Positions 20,796 to 31,548 are shown, numbered from the stretch's first letter. The stretch is DNA of 64,000 bases from Diploptera punctata (GCA_030220185.1 JASPKZ010007548.1:248001-312000), one strand, 5' to 3'. Notes: generated by a model not told the origin, from the letters alone. Program-made: numbers and translations.

Positions 20796-20959
20796 CTGAA
20801 ACACCGTGAATCATCAGTCACTGCAATGAGGATTCAATAAAGGCATGCAAAATAATATTTAATACGAAAGAAAGGAACAAGAAAAAAATAAATAAAGTCT
20901 TGGCATCGGTACGAATGACAGAATAAATAAGTAATACTAATATATAATAATATAATAAT

Positions 20960-21600
20960 AATAAATAATAATAAATATACTTTATTTATTCTGGCAGAGG
21001 TTTAAGGCCATAAGGCCCTCTCTTCCACTCAACCATCATAAATACAAATAAATATTTGACAAATATAGATATACACTATACTAATTATAAACAGTTAAAG
21101 ATATCTAATAATGTAGCAAGGTAAATGGCATGTACAAACAACATTTTATAGGGTAATAACAATAATGATACGATAATAATAATAATAATAATTAATTATA
21201 CTAATACTATAAATCTGATACATTATAACTAGAACACACCACTTAATATATAACACCTTACAACAACTGATAATAATGAAGTCGAGTTTAGAGCAATATA
21301 AATTTAGATTTCTTTTAAAAGATGCCAATGTCCGGCAGCCCCTTATTTCTTGTGGTAGGGAATTCCAGTTGCAAGAAGTGAAGATGGTATATGACATGGA
21401 GTGATGTGATGTCCTATGTTGCGGTATATTAAGCAAGAGACTATGTTGTGATCTTGTGTTTAAGTTATGGTTTGAGGATAGATACTGGAAACGGGATGAT
21501 AAATAATTGGGAATCGAGGTATGTAGGATCTTAAATAGGAGAATTAGGCAGTGCGATTTTCTTCTCTCTTTTAGATGTAGCCATGACAATTCGGAAAAAA
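20960..21600 (-). pseudogene. LINE 3' end with tail
   Basis: Minus strand encodes ILHTSIPNYLSSRFQYLSSN, then NIPQHRTSHHSMSYTIFTSC and WNSLPQEIRGCRTLASFKRN, the WNSLP..IR...S..FK C-terminus of a LINE ORF2. Its 3' tail includes the AGGCCTTATGGCCTTAA motif and a TTA-rich run. Related copy at 47.4 kb. Confidence 0.75.
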
Positions 21601-22454
21601 ATAAAATAAACAAATAAAAATAGAAAATGTTAGTGTGGTGAATGAGGGAAGAACAAAAAAGGGACAGGGAGAGAGAGATAAACTAATGAAATAAATATTG
21701 CAATGGAGCGGCATGGTTACTTGAAGAGCAGCGCACCGGAGTCTGAATGTTTTTTTCACTCCTACAGTCGAGTATCCATACAGTATATACTAATTGTTTC
21801 TATTTAAACATAAAAAACTCAATAAATTGAAAGTACAATAGAATATTTGTTTTATTATTTATTAATTAGCATATTTATGGTGTAAATTAATACTTTTTTT
21901 AGGACACAACAGTATATTTACACATAAATGTGTACATTTACAGGTAGTCTTGTGAGTCAATCAAATATTTCATCAAAAGAATAAAATGGGCATAATAAAT
22001 CCATTTTACGTCTTAACTATGTTAGAATCTATAGTTCAGCAAACATTTGAAAAACACGAAGACCTGAATTGGAGGATGACCAGTTTACGTATTTTCTGGC
22101 AGAAATTATAGAACAAAAAATATTGAAATGTGTTAGAGGACGTTAGTGAAAATACTTTAGATTTCGACGACTATGCTACTCGCAGTCAGAAGCTCACACA
22201 GGCTGGATGTTGTGAAGACTTTGAAATTGCCAACAAATCCAGTGAGGAACATGACAATTCAAGTAGCTTTGAGCCATCTCCTATTAAATAACCTAAACGT
22301 CCTAATGTACTGTCTGTCTATTCTGAAGAAACTTTGGAAAACATTTATGAATACAGGATGTCAGGGAAATCTGGCCCAAAGTCCTATTCACAAAAAAATA
22401 AAAAATTACCATCATTAATTAATAACCGAAATGTACGAACAGTTTTGAATTATC

Positions 22455-22890
22455 TTCTTCTTCTTCTTCCTTTCAAGTATTAGGCCAAGGCCTGTTACGA
22501 TCCTATAGAAAATTTTCCCTCCAGTGTTTTGATCCTTCTGGGAAATTCTTGTATAAGACTTGAAAGCATAATAATAGTCCCTTCGATTGGTTGCTGGCCA
22601 AAGGAAGGCAAGACCAGTGATGGGGCTGCCATCTTATAGCCTCTGGTCAGGCTTTTCTGGAGAAGAAAAGAAAATAAAGGAAAGAAGAAATGGAAGAAAG
22701 GAAAGACTCCCTAGTCCTCGGATGCACTAATAGCGTCGGAGTCGAAAAAAACAAGAGTTAACCAAGAGAGGTTAGATAGTAAAGTTAAAAGAGTGCAAAA
22801 CACAAGTAAGTGGAAGAAATGTTTTGCTCAGCTTGGACACCTTGTGGTCGCCATCCACATATCCCCTAGATGAGGACCCCTGAGGGAAGT
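22455..22890. repeat. Inserted SINE or LINE-tail element (family E)
   Basis: Flanked by AGTTTTGAATTAT at 22442-22454 and 22891-22903, a 13-bp duplication. It starts with a CTTCTTCTTCTTC run and includes TATTAGGCCAAGGCCTGTTA, CGATCCTATAGAAAATTTTC and, at the far end, CCACATATCCCCTAGATGAG. Confidence 0.65.
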
Positions 22891-22977
22891 TTTGAATTAT
22901 ATAGAAAATAAAACATCTTATCTAGCTTCACAATTAAAAAACAGGGACCCCTACAAAATTGCCCAAATTAAAAACTA

Positions 22978-23085
22978 CATTAGATTGCAACTCACCTCAG
23001 TAGATCAGTTGGTAGAGCATTTGGCCCAGAAGGTCCCGGGTTCGAGTCTCAGTCTAGGCGAGAATTTTTCCCTTCAAATATAAAA
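22978..23085 (+). repeat. tRNA-like SINE fragment
   Basis: tRNA-like sequence with CAGTTGGTAGAGCATTTGGC and GGGTTCGAGTCTC, ending in AATTTTTCCCTTCAAATAT. AAAAACTAC lies on both sides and marks an insertion into the pogo-type remnant. Confidence 0.6.
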
Positions 23086-24362
23086 ACTACTTCCTTAATA
23101 AGTTTCTAGATTCTCGAGATTGGGGATTGACAGTACACTATTGGCATTTACAATCGTGGGTTCTTTTTCGAGTGAAGGAATTGGGTTTGAATGAATTTAA
23201 AGCTTCAAATACATTAATTTTAAATTTCAAAAAAGAAAACGATATTTCTTCAAGAAAAATTACCAAATTTGTCACTGTCAAGGGTATTGAAAATGTAACT
23301 CAAACTATTGGAAATGCAAACAAATTTGTAAGAGACGTTAATCAGACCATTCAAGAAAACTGCATACCAACAAAGATGTGTGGAACTGTGACCAAAGTCA
23401 ATTTAATTATGAAATGACAGGAAACAGAACACTGGGCAGTCAAAGGCAAGAAGGTCACTGTTGCTACAGTTCAAAACCCATGGAACTGCACATTCTTACA
23501 AGATAGATGTTCTTTTTCAATGTGTGGCAAATTGGGAAGAGGTTATACCTCTGGTTTCAAGAACCTACTGGAAACAAATTTGGGCCCAAAGTTCAGAAGA
23601 AGATAGAACAGACTACACCTCCAAATGCGTATGTCGACTGTAGTGCCAGTGGAAAAATAACAAAAGAACATTTGAAAACATTCTTATAACATATGTTTAG
23701 TGAAAACATTGAAATGGATTCACTTTTAATATGCGATTTGTGGTCCAGGCATATGGACGAACAATTGCTACAGGACTGTTTACCCAATAAAAATGTAAGG
23801 TTGAAAATTATTCCTGCAAGAGCCACCAAATATATACACCACTTGATGTTTTTTTTTCTTCCGTCAATATAACATCTATGTGCGACGACTTGAAGAATAT
23901 GTGCATCTAAAATCAGATGGTGACGTGAAAATGTCCGATATATTCTTTATTATAAAACTGCATTTCCCTTGTATATTAACAACTCTCCGCAGAAATTTAC
24001 AAAGATATGCATATTTGTGTGCGTGGAAAAAGTCTGGCTCTAACGTGAACCAAAGTGTTAACGAAGATTCACAAATGTGATTGAAAATTCATTTGACATT
24101 GGTTTTAAGTGAATGCATCACATATAACTGCTCCAGGATTGCCATCATCAGATGCTCATGGTGTTCGCAAAAACTTTTTGTTACAAACCATTTCCAACAT
24201 CGAAGACCCCCCTTATCACCATTGAATTTTATGATGGTCTGATAATTTGTTTTTGTCACTCCAGTACACAAAATTATAACCAATTCTGAATTTCAAATAA
24301 AAAAAAATGTATACAGTGCTCTGCTATCTGTATAAAGTAATAAAGAATAGTTATTAATGTTA

Positions 24363-24714
24363 ATCCATCCATAGTAATTCCGCCCGAAGGCAGGTCCTTC
24401 ACTGCAATCATAGCATTTTCATGCTATGCTTGCAGCTTTACCAGGGAATTGTGTAGGTGTGGTAGCTTCCCGTTGCTTTCCACACCGGTGAAGGATGATG
24501 ATGATAATGATAATGGTAAGGATGATAATGATAAGGATGATGGCCATATGATTTCGGGGACCGTTTGGGCCTTAAAGTTTTCCTGACATTTGTCTTACAG
24601 GTGAGGAAAAACCCCGATAAAAACCTCACCCAGAAAAATTGCCCCGACCGGGGATCGAACCCGGGCCCGCTGCATGACAAGGCAGCACGCTACCTCGAGA
24701 CCACAGCGGTGGAC
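24363..24714 (-). repeat. SINE family B, minus-strand copy
   Basis: Reverse copy with GGGATCGAACCCGGGCCCG at the right end (B-box) and ATCCATCCATAG at the left. Confidence 0.9.
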
Positions 24715-24814
24715 ATTAATGTTAAGAAAGAGGGAAACTAATATTTACGTTATTTGCACCACTAGCAGCACTTGTGCTTGAAACCAGCTGCAATGAGCAA
24801 ACATGCCGTTATGA

Positions 24815-25230
24815 TGGTGAAATTAAATGTTTCTTACCTCTCCTTATCTATATTTTCTAAGTTGATCGCGATTTCGAGACTATAACTGTCTCATCATCAG
24901 AACTTTGTTGGCAACTGGTGTTATGTCGATCGGAAGAACCTCTTCTTCTTCCCTATGTTGGTGGACCGATGAACCTCTGGATCAGGTCAAAATTTGAGGG
25001 AATTTCGAAGTTCATAAGTTTTCTTTTGTTTTTCTGAATGTAGATCTTTTTCCCAAACCGTGAGTTCCTTTTGTTTGTCTATTTGTTTAATTAGACTGGC
25101 TTTTGATTCAATCATTTGTTTAATTAGACTGGCTTTTGATTCAATCACGATCAACTTAGAAAATATAGACGAGGAGAGGTAAGAAACATTTAATTTCAAC
25201 ATAAATTAAACCTCATAGTGATTAATTCCT
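24815..25230. mobile_element. PLE foldback 12, asymmetric
   Basis: The left arm is long and encodes the PLE tail on the minus strand; the right arm is only about 60 bp (GATCAACTTAGAAAATATAG and outward). A 36-bp piece with GTTTAATTAGACTGGC is directly repeated at 25087-25145. The right tail is TTAAACCTCATAGTGATTAA. Confidence 0.75.
24859..24905 (-). ncRNA. Hammerhead ribozyme motif with all three helices (PLE foldback 12)
   Basis: Minus strand: helix I AAGTT/AACTT (5 bp), CTGATGA, stem II GAGAC/GTCTC, GAAA, palindromic helix III ATCGCGAT, then C at the cleavage site. Every conserved core base is present. Confidence 0.85.
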
Positions 25231-26351
25231 ATAAAAGTTAAATGAAAATAAATGCCGTTATGAACTGATCAATGAGATGCAATTGAAATTTATTGACAAA
25301 TAACATGAGTTTTATTAAATTTCCAGCAAAATTACTAATGTCATCATATTTAATGTTAATTAATTAACATATATGAATCAGATATGATAAATTATAAAAC
25401 ATTGAACATAATTATGGAAATGACTTAAGAACCATTTAATATAAAAAAGATGACAAATAAAAATTCTAGCTCCATGAAAGAGTAATTCTTATTTTTGAAA
25501 AATAAAATGTTATTTGTTGCCCATTATAGGAAGAATTAATTAATAACAAAATTTGAATATTTACAATAATTAAATTAAAAATATAATCAATTCTGTAGGA
25601 TACAACATTTTAAAGATGAAAAAGTAACTAAATTCAAGAGTGAAGATAACTCACAGAAGTTAGTATTTCTTCAATGATGCTTTTTACAGCTTAGGTCACT
25701 AGTGTCACATTCACATCTGGGCATGAAAAGCCCAACAAATTTTGCTCAGTTATAATTTTTTTTACTCTTGAAGTTCTTTTACATGTCATAAATCAACAAT
25801 ATAGGACCCACCCCATAAATCCAATTTCCTTTCAAAGGAACCCATGCTCAGGAGAAACATTGTTTTTAAAGAAACATATTTGATACCAAAATTTTACTGA
25901 TTTTCTTTTATTCCACCCAAGAAGATTTTGATAATGAATATAATCATATTGTACATGTTGCTAAAATAAATGGTTTTGATGAAGACATAATAAAGAATAA
26001 ATTAAAGAAATTTAAACAACAGAAAAGGTTATAGGAATACACCACCCTACAACATGATTCCAAGAAAGATGTAAAATTCAAGAAATTTACTTACCATCCT
26101 GAAATTCATAATAAGTTTCAAAAAATTTTCAGAAAATTTAATATAATGTTGGCTCCAATTAACAAATTCAGCCTGGGTAATCAATCATCTGTTAACTAAT
26201 AATAAAGTTAACACCCCAGACAACAAAAAGTCTGGAATTTATCAAATTGATTGCAAAGATTGCAACAGGATATATATATAGGAAAAACAAAAAGGAATTA
26301 TATTATTTTTGGTCTGGACATCTTACCTCAATATTAATGTTGATTTGTTCT

Positions 26352-26390
26352 TGGACATGTTTCAAAACAATTCTGTTTTATCGTCAGCTT
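26352..26390 (-). ncRNA. Hammerhead ribozyme motif (foldback 13, left arm)
   Basis: Minus strand: CTGACGA, stem II AAAACA/TGTTTT, GAAA, palindrome ACATGT, then C. Confidence 0.76.
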
Positions 26391-26719
26391 TCCCAGACTG
26401 GTTTTATTTATGTTGCATTATGTTGCACCACCTGGATGTCGATGTCAGCTCCATCCTGTGGTTGGCAAAAGAACCTCCAAACAAGGTCACCCTCCATTGG
26501 AATATCAAAATTCATAACTCTGTTTCTCTTCTTCTGAATATAAATTTTTTCCCAAAAAAAAAAAATTTATATTCAGAAGAAGAGAAACAGAGTTATGAAT
26601 TTTGATATTCCAATGGAGGGTGACCTTGTTTGGAGGTTCTTTGGCCAACCACAGGATGGAGCTGACATCGACATCCAGGTGGTGCAACATAATGCAACAT
26701 AAATAAAACCAGTCTGGGA

Positions 26720-26758
26720 AAGCTGACGATAAAACAGAATTGTTTTGAAACATGTCCA
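26720..26758 (+). ncRNA. Hammerhead ribozyme motif (foldback 13, right arm)
   Basis: Same core on the plus strand, CTGACGA at 26723-26729. Both arms keep the full core, so one transcript in either direction would hold one ribozyme and its complement. Confidence 0.76.
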
Positions 26759-27629
26759 AGAACAAATCAACATTAATATTGAGGTAAGATGTCCAGACCA
26801 AAAATAATATAATTAAAATAACCTCAAAATATAACTTCCTAAAATTAAAACAAAAAGGAACTTGGAAACTCGTAAAAAAGAAAACTTCAGAAACATAAAG
26901 AATGGAGAAATTGAAAAATCAGCTATAGCAGCACATAGTTTATTAGAGCATCACAGAATTGAAAAAGAAGCAAAACTTTTGAAATATCTATCCAAACCTT
27001 TGGATTTAACAGTTTGGGAAAATATATATATTAAAAAAAACCATACTAGAACCATGAACTTCGAGATTCCAGACAAACCGAGCTTGATTACAAAGTTCTT
27101 CAAAAATACAACAGATGGCAGTTTAGAAAATGATTCCTTCAAAAGAACACCAGATGGCAGTTTAGAAAATAATTCCTTCAAAAAAACACCAGATGGCAGT
27201 TTGGATAATTACCGGCAAAAGAAAAAATTGACAGTTGTGAAAACAGCTGAGGATGGTGACGATGGTCGCTGATACTGCAGTGCTGTGTTTAAAAAAACAT
27301 AGAAGTATGAGGTAAGAAGAAACCACGATTCATTTAATTCTTATCAAGTAATGTGTATTTAAAATAAATGCACTTATATTATTTTCACCTTGTGTTTTCA
27401 AAAATTTGCAGATTAACAAACTGATGCTGTCATACAAACTAAACTCACAGTATAAATAAATATTTGACCTGCAGCTCAAATATTGGAAGAAACAGCATTA
27501 ACTTTAGTTGAAAATGCTAAGTCTGGTTAGTAGCAGACTCTGCAATTATCATGCATGAACAAATTTATTTGCCCACACAAACTATGAGTAATATTTATGA
27601 ATGGTAATTCTTGAAGGAAAGACAGAAAT

Positions 27630-28066
27630 TTGGTTAATAAATTAATGAGTCATTTTAACATCTTACCTCATATTTCATGTTTTATCAAACACGGTAACTA
27701 TAGTTTTCAAATGATCTTGTCATTCATTTTCAACCGCCATTATGACTATCGGATATTCGTTGGAATCTCCCTCTATAATGTTGCCATCTGGTGTTGATTT
27801 GACGAACTTCGAGATATCGTTGCCATCTGGTATTGATTTGATGAACTTCGAGATGAGGTCACGTTCATCCGGAATGTCGAAATTCATAGATTTAAATTTG
27901 TTCTTCTGTATAAATATTTTCTCCCAAACAGGTTGAAAATGAATGAAAAATCATTTGAAAACTATAGTTACCGTGTTTGATAAAACATGAAATATGAGGT
28001 AAGATGTTAAAATGACTCATTAATTTATTAATTAAGAACCTCATAATGTGTTTCCCAATTTTAACT
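27630..28066. mobile_element. PLE foldback 14
   Basis: Outer parts AATGAGTCATTTTAACATC pair with GATGTTAAAATGACTCATT. The left arm encodes the PLE tail on the minus strand, with two tandem copies of TTGCCATCTGGTxTTGATTTG. The right tail is GAACCTCATAATGTG. The element at 54.5 kb is a shorter sister. Confidence 0.78.
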
Positions 28067-28222
28067 TTGAAGAAATTTGGTTCTTTCATCTCTTCAGTAG
28101 TATACAATATTAACATGCAGGAGATGATGAGCTGAAAATTGTTTAGGTCAGCAGAAATGTAATGCACTGATCCTTAATAAAATTTTATCTTTGAGTGTTT
28201 TAAAGACTGTTTACTCACATAC

Positions 28223-28370
28223 CTTCTATTTGATCCATGAGATATTCTAGCTCCGTTGTGGCGCCAGACAATCTGCATGGGCATGTCACCCTCTGCTTCA
28301 CAGAGGAATGTTGCAGTTTCTCCTCGTCGAACCGTTTCCCGTCTCATAGATAACACAAATCGAGGCAAAG
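28223..28370 (-). CDS. Dscam: Dscam-family receptor, Ig9 first exon
   Basis: This 148-bp exon (phase 1 in, phase 2 out) begins ALPRFVLSMRRETVRRGE, with B-strand Cys in TATFLCEAEGD and core Trp in PMQIVWRHNGARISHGSNR. The acceptor is TTTACAG|CT and the donor AG|GTATGT. It is the N-terminal half of Ig9, the last Ig domain before the FNIII block. The exon is intact, but the following exon does not match its phase-2 end cleanly. Confidence 0.87.
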
Positions 28371-28584
28371 CTGTAAATCACAGAAAAAAATATTTTAAAA
28401 AACCTATGAGCTTCTAAAGATAATTTGTTCTTATCTTTGTAAAATTAGGAAAATTCTTTCAAATTAAACTCACTATCGACACATTATAAATGGAACATTT
28501 TGAAAATATGTGTACATGTTCCAATGCTAACCATTGCACTTTTCATGCTTTAGGGTTTGCACCCTATGAAGATAGATACCATTA

Positions 28585-28750
28585 TTCCACTGGTGTAGTG
28601 TTGGGGTAACGCCAGTGTCACAAATGGAGTGGTCCAAATTCAAACCCCGGTCGTGACAAGTTTCCTGGGTGAAGTTGACAATTGGAAAACATTAAGGCAC
28701 AAATGGTCGTTTAACATCATGTGGCCATCAAAATCATGCATATTATATTC
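28585..28750 (+). repeat. Diverged SINE, family B relative
   Basis: Contains TTCAAACCCCGGTCGTGACA, GGGTGAAGTTGACAATTGG and CATGTGGCCATCAAAATCAT. It lies just 5' of a young family-B copy. Confidence 0.5.
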
Positions 28751-28756
28751 ACCTTA

Positions 28757-29089
28757 GTCCACCGCTGCGGTCTTGAGGTAGCGTGCTGCCTTGTCACGCA
28801 GCAGGCCTGAGTTCGATCCCCGGTTGGGGCAGTTTTTCTGGGTGAGGTTTTTATCAGGGTTTTTCCTCACCTGTAAGACAAATGTCAGGAAAACTTTAAG
28901 GCCCAATTGGTCCCCAAAATCATATGGCCATCATCATCATCCTTATCATTATCATCATCATCCTTCACCGGTGTGGAAAGCAATGGGAAGCTACCACACC
29001 TACAATTCCCTGGTAAAGCTGCAAGCATAGCATGAAAATGCTATGATTGCAGTGAAGGACCTACCCTTGGGCAGAATTATTATGGATGG
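28757..29089 (+). repeat. SINE family B with target duplication
   Basis: Flanked by ATATTCACCTTA at 28745-28756 and 29090-29101. It is complete from GTCCACCGC to ATGGATGG. Confidence 0.92.
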
Positions 29090-29377
29090 ATATTCACCTT
29101 ATTTAGTAAGAATGAATGAGTGAATGATGTGCCTTGTTTTAATGTTCAAGTTGTCTCAGAGGTGGCCCTGACATTGAGCTGATCACTCATCTAGGTAGAA
29201 CCTCCATGTTCTTGTGTGGTCAAAATAGTGTGTGTATATGTGTGTGTGATCCAGTGTTAAAAATCCTCTCCCTACAGGTAAGGCCCAGTAGCAAGGGGCA
29301 CATGAAAGTTTTATAAAGGGAAAAGTTAAACTAAGATAAAGAGAGAGATAGATAGATGGATGCAATTATTGTGGTAC

Positions 29378-30150
29378 ATTTTAAAATTTACCCACCACTT
29401 AATAGATTATATAATTTAGACACCCTATTATTTGCAGAAGACATTGTGTTTATAGCGAATTCAGAAGATGATCTACAACGTTCAGTCCACTCTTTTCACC
29501 AAATTGCAATAAACTACAACATAGAAAGGGGCACGCCGTAGCGTAGTGGTTAAGGCACTGGGCTACAAGCCGGAGGGTCGAGGGTTCAAGTCCCGTTGGG
29601 GTCAGGATTTTTAAACTGACCCAAACCCTCTGGCGGCACTATGGCCCTGGGGTCGACTCAGCCTCTAACGGAAATGAGTACCAGACGCTTGTTCTGGGGT
29701 AAAGGCGGCCGTCACGCAGGGCTGACAACCCGGCTGACATCAAGTGTCGATTGTCTAGAAAAAGTGGGAGCCTTAACCTCCTACTCCCAAAGGCCTCCTG
29801 AGGCCTGTTGTGGGATCACTTTACTTTTTTTTTACAACATAGAAATCTCAACAGAAAAATCTAAAGTCATGGCTTTCCTAAGAAAAGACCCAGTTTGGAG
29901 TAAAATATTATTAATATTAAAATATTAGAACAAACTAACACATTTAACTACCTCAGATACCAAAGTTATATACAAAGAGGAAAAAGATTTTAGCCAAAAA
30001 ATTATAAAATTTAACAGAGTAACAGGAATTATAAATATTATTTTCAAACCAAACACAGTACAGCAACACACATGAACTAGAATTTATAAACACTGGCCAG
30101 ACCTATATTATGTTATGGCAGTGAGGCCTGGACAATTCGCAGTGTCTAAG
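29378..30150 (+). pseudogene. LINE reverse transcriptase fragment split by a SINE
   Basis: Before the SINE: DTLLFAEDIVFIANSEDDLQ, where FAED stands in place of the usual YADD. After it: ISTEKSKVMAFLRKDPV and a degenerate ILCYGSEAWTIRS. Frameshifts and stops follow. Confidence 0.72.
29528..29832 (+). repeat. SINE family A with target duplication
   Basis: Flanked by TACAACATAGAAA at 29515-29527 and 29833-29845. It is full length, GGGGCACGCCGTAGCGTAGT to CACTTTACTTTTTTT. Confidence 0.92.
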
Positions 30151-30386
30151 TTCATGCCACAAATGTGTAAGTATTATTTCCTCATAGATCATAGGAAGGC
30201 ATTCTGTTTATAAACACACCGAAGACGCGGATGTGCAATCCATTGGATGGGAGGAATCAGATCCTATGAACTTTTAAGCATCCTTAACTGGATTACTGTA
30301 TTTTCTTTTAAGATTTAACTTAAGTCAACAGACAACTATCTTGAAGCAAATTATTATATGAATTTTTACTTTGTTATGAAACTTAC

Positions 30387-30545
30387 CATTAACTGTAAGA
30401 AAGACGACTGCACTTAGACTGGCTCCTATACCATTATTTGCTTCACACATATAATAACCCTCATCTTCTTCTTTCACATCCAGAATCAGAAGAGTTCCAT
30501 TCTTCAGTGGACCTTCCAATTCATCAAACTGAGAGGCCAGTTTAC
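30387..30545 (-). CDS. Dscam: Dscam-family receptor, Ig8 second exon
   Basis: This 159-bp exon (phase 1-1) supplies the rest of Ig8: KLASQFDELEGPLKNGTLLI, then DVKEEDEGYYMCEANNGIGA with the F-strand Cys, and VVFLTVNG at the end. The acceptor is TTTCAG|GT and the donor G|GTAAGT. The LxNGTLLIxxVxEEDxGYYxCxxxNxxGA pattern is typical of Dscam Ig8 in insects and vertebrates. The exon is intact and joins in frame with the 31.5 kb exon. Confidence 0.9.
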
Positions 30546-30599
30546 CTGAAATTGTTAAAAGATTAAATTGTTTACAAATCTGCACAAATACACATGACA

Positions 30600-30725
30600 A
30601 TGTGTCACCACTCTCATTTGCAGGATAATAACACGAACATAATATTAAGAGATTCCAGGCTATGTGGCTGTGGTCCACGACTAGTGTTTCTTCCTCAACA
30701 GCAGAGGGCATCTTCAGTGGCAAAC
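30600..30725 (-). mobile_element. Single PLE 3' end with ribozyme core
   Basis: Minus strand carries a related PLE family's end (ACCACAGCCACATAGCCTGG, then AATCTCTTAAT). It lies directly upstream of the Ig8 second exon. Confidence 0.55.
30672..30723 (-). ncRNA. Hammerhead ribozyme motif near the Ig8 exon
   Basis: Minus strand: CTGAAGA, stem II CCTC/GAGG, GAAAC, loop ACTA, GTC. It is in the sense direction of the Dscam transcript. Confidence 0.6.
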
Positions 30726-31072
30726 AGTGGCATGCATTCTACCCCAGCTACCCCAGCACTGCTGGGGTAATTAGTATATTCATAATTTAAATTAAAATAA
30801 ACTAATAGATTTACCAAATTTCATTCAAATCAATTACGTGTGAACATTAAATTTCAAATTTCCCACTGTTGCCAACAGTCATCTATCGCATTCAGCTTGA
30901 TGGAGCTTCCTGTGTTCACATTACCCCCTTCTAACATCAGCTGCTAAATTACAGATGAATTCTCGAATGCGTACTTCGATGCGTGGCTGATAAACCATCG
31001 ATAGCCACACTAGTGACACTATGCCATATGATAGAGAATATTTATAAAAGAAAAATAAATGTTTATGCTAGG

Positions 31073-31160
31073 ATGCCTGGATAGCATAACTGGTAGTGCA
31101 CTAACATATCAAGTTAGAGGTCCTGGGTTCAAATCCTGGTGCAGGCACTTATTTTTCTTT
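31073..31160 (+). repeat. tRNA-like sequence
   Basis: Folds as acceptor GCCTGGA/TGCAGGC, anticodon stem CTAAC/GTTAG with a 7-base loop, and T-arm around GGGTTCAAATCC. It is followed by TTATTTTTCTTTTC like the tRNA-like SINEs at 34.6 and 35.3 kb, so it is more likely a SINE head or tRNA pseudogene than an active tRNA gene. Confidence 0.5.
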
Positions 31161-31196
31161 TCATGATATTTATCTTCTTCATCACAGTTTAGGCTA

Positions 31197-31427
31197 ATTT
31201 ACTAGCCTGTTCCGGCTCCAAATTGCTGCTGTTTCCATCTTTTCTTTGGTCTTCCCAAACTACTTCTTCCTCGTGGTGAATAGCTGTATGCTATTTTTGG
31301 TATTCTATTCTCAGTCATCCTTGCCAAGTGTTCTTTCCAGTTTGTTTTGTATTTCACTATTGTTTTGTTTAATTCCTCCACTTTTGGTTGTCTTACTTCT
31401 GTGTTTGTTTTTTGTCTGTTCTTTGAG

Positions 31428-31430
<3 letters not shown>
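31197..31430 (-). pseudogene. LINE C-terminal fragment
   Basis: Encodes YKTNWKEHLARMTENRIPKI, then RGRSSLGRPKKRWKQQQFGA with GTG end. It lies within a Dscam intron close to the Ig8 first exon. Confidence 0.65.
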
Positions 31431-31467
<37 letters not shown>

Positions 31468-31470
31468 ATA
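31427..31470 (+). repeat. TA/CA microsatellite
   Basis: TATATATATATA followed by a CA run. Confidence 0.9.
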
Positions 31471-31548
31471 ATCCAATAAAAGAAAGAGATATCTTGAATT
31501 AAACCTTAAAAATAAAATATTACATTGTAGAAATATGATCATAATTAC

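Larger units (their letters stand above)
22100..24080 (+). pseudogene. Decayed pogo/DDE_1-type transposase
   Basis: Pieces in several frames read LDFDDYATRSQKLTQAGCC, IMLGRGYTSGF-type DGAPQN region as CGKLGRGYTSGFKNLLETNL, PNAYVDCSASGKITKEHLKT, DSLLICDLWSRHMDEQLLQD and KIIPARATKYIHHLDVFFFR. The order (glycine-rich, N.SG.m....., LL.CD.W..H, IP..T...H.LDV) is that of DDE_1/pogo transposases. The ORF is broken by stops and by two SINE insertions. No terminal repeats were found. Confidence 0.6.
26298..26848. mobile_element. PLE foldback 13 with exact boundaries
   Basis: Flanked by AACAAAAAGGAA at 26286-26297 and 26849-26860. Arms of about 245 bp are nearly identical and meet in an A-run near 26560. 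Each arm encodes MNFDIPMEGDLVWRFFGQPQ-type tail sequence. The right end extends about 40 bp past the palindrome with AACCTCAAAATATAACTTCC. Confidence 0.9.
25905..27345 (+). pseudogene. Older PLE copy: RT linker, GIY-YIG endonuclease and tail, split by foldback 13
   Basis: Reads EYNHIVHVAKINGFDEDIIK, then FTYHPEIHNKFQKIFRKFNI, the linker after the RT domain. The GIY-YIG part follows: KSGIYQIDCKDCNRIYI, and beyond the insertion ENFRNIKNGEIEKSAIAAHS. The tail is WENIYIKKNHTRTMNFEIPD with three repeats of TPDGSLEN-type sequence. A stop and a frameshift lie in the N-terminal half. The 3' end has GTATGAGGTAAGAAG at about 27305. The ribozyme region is degenerate. Confidence 0.82.
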
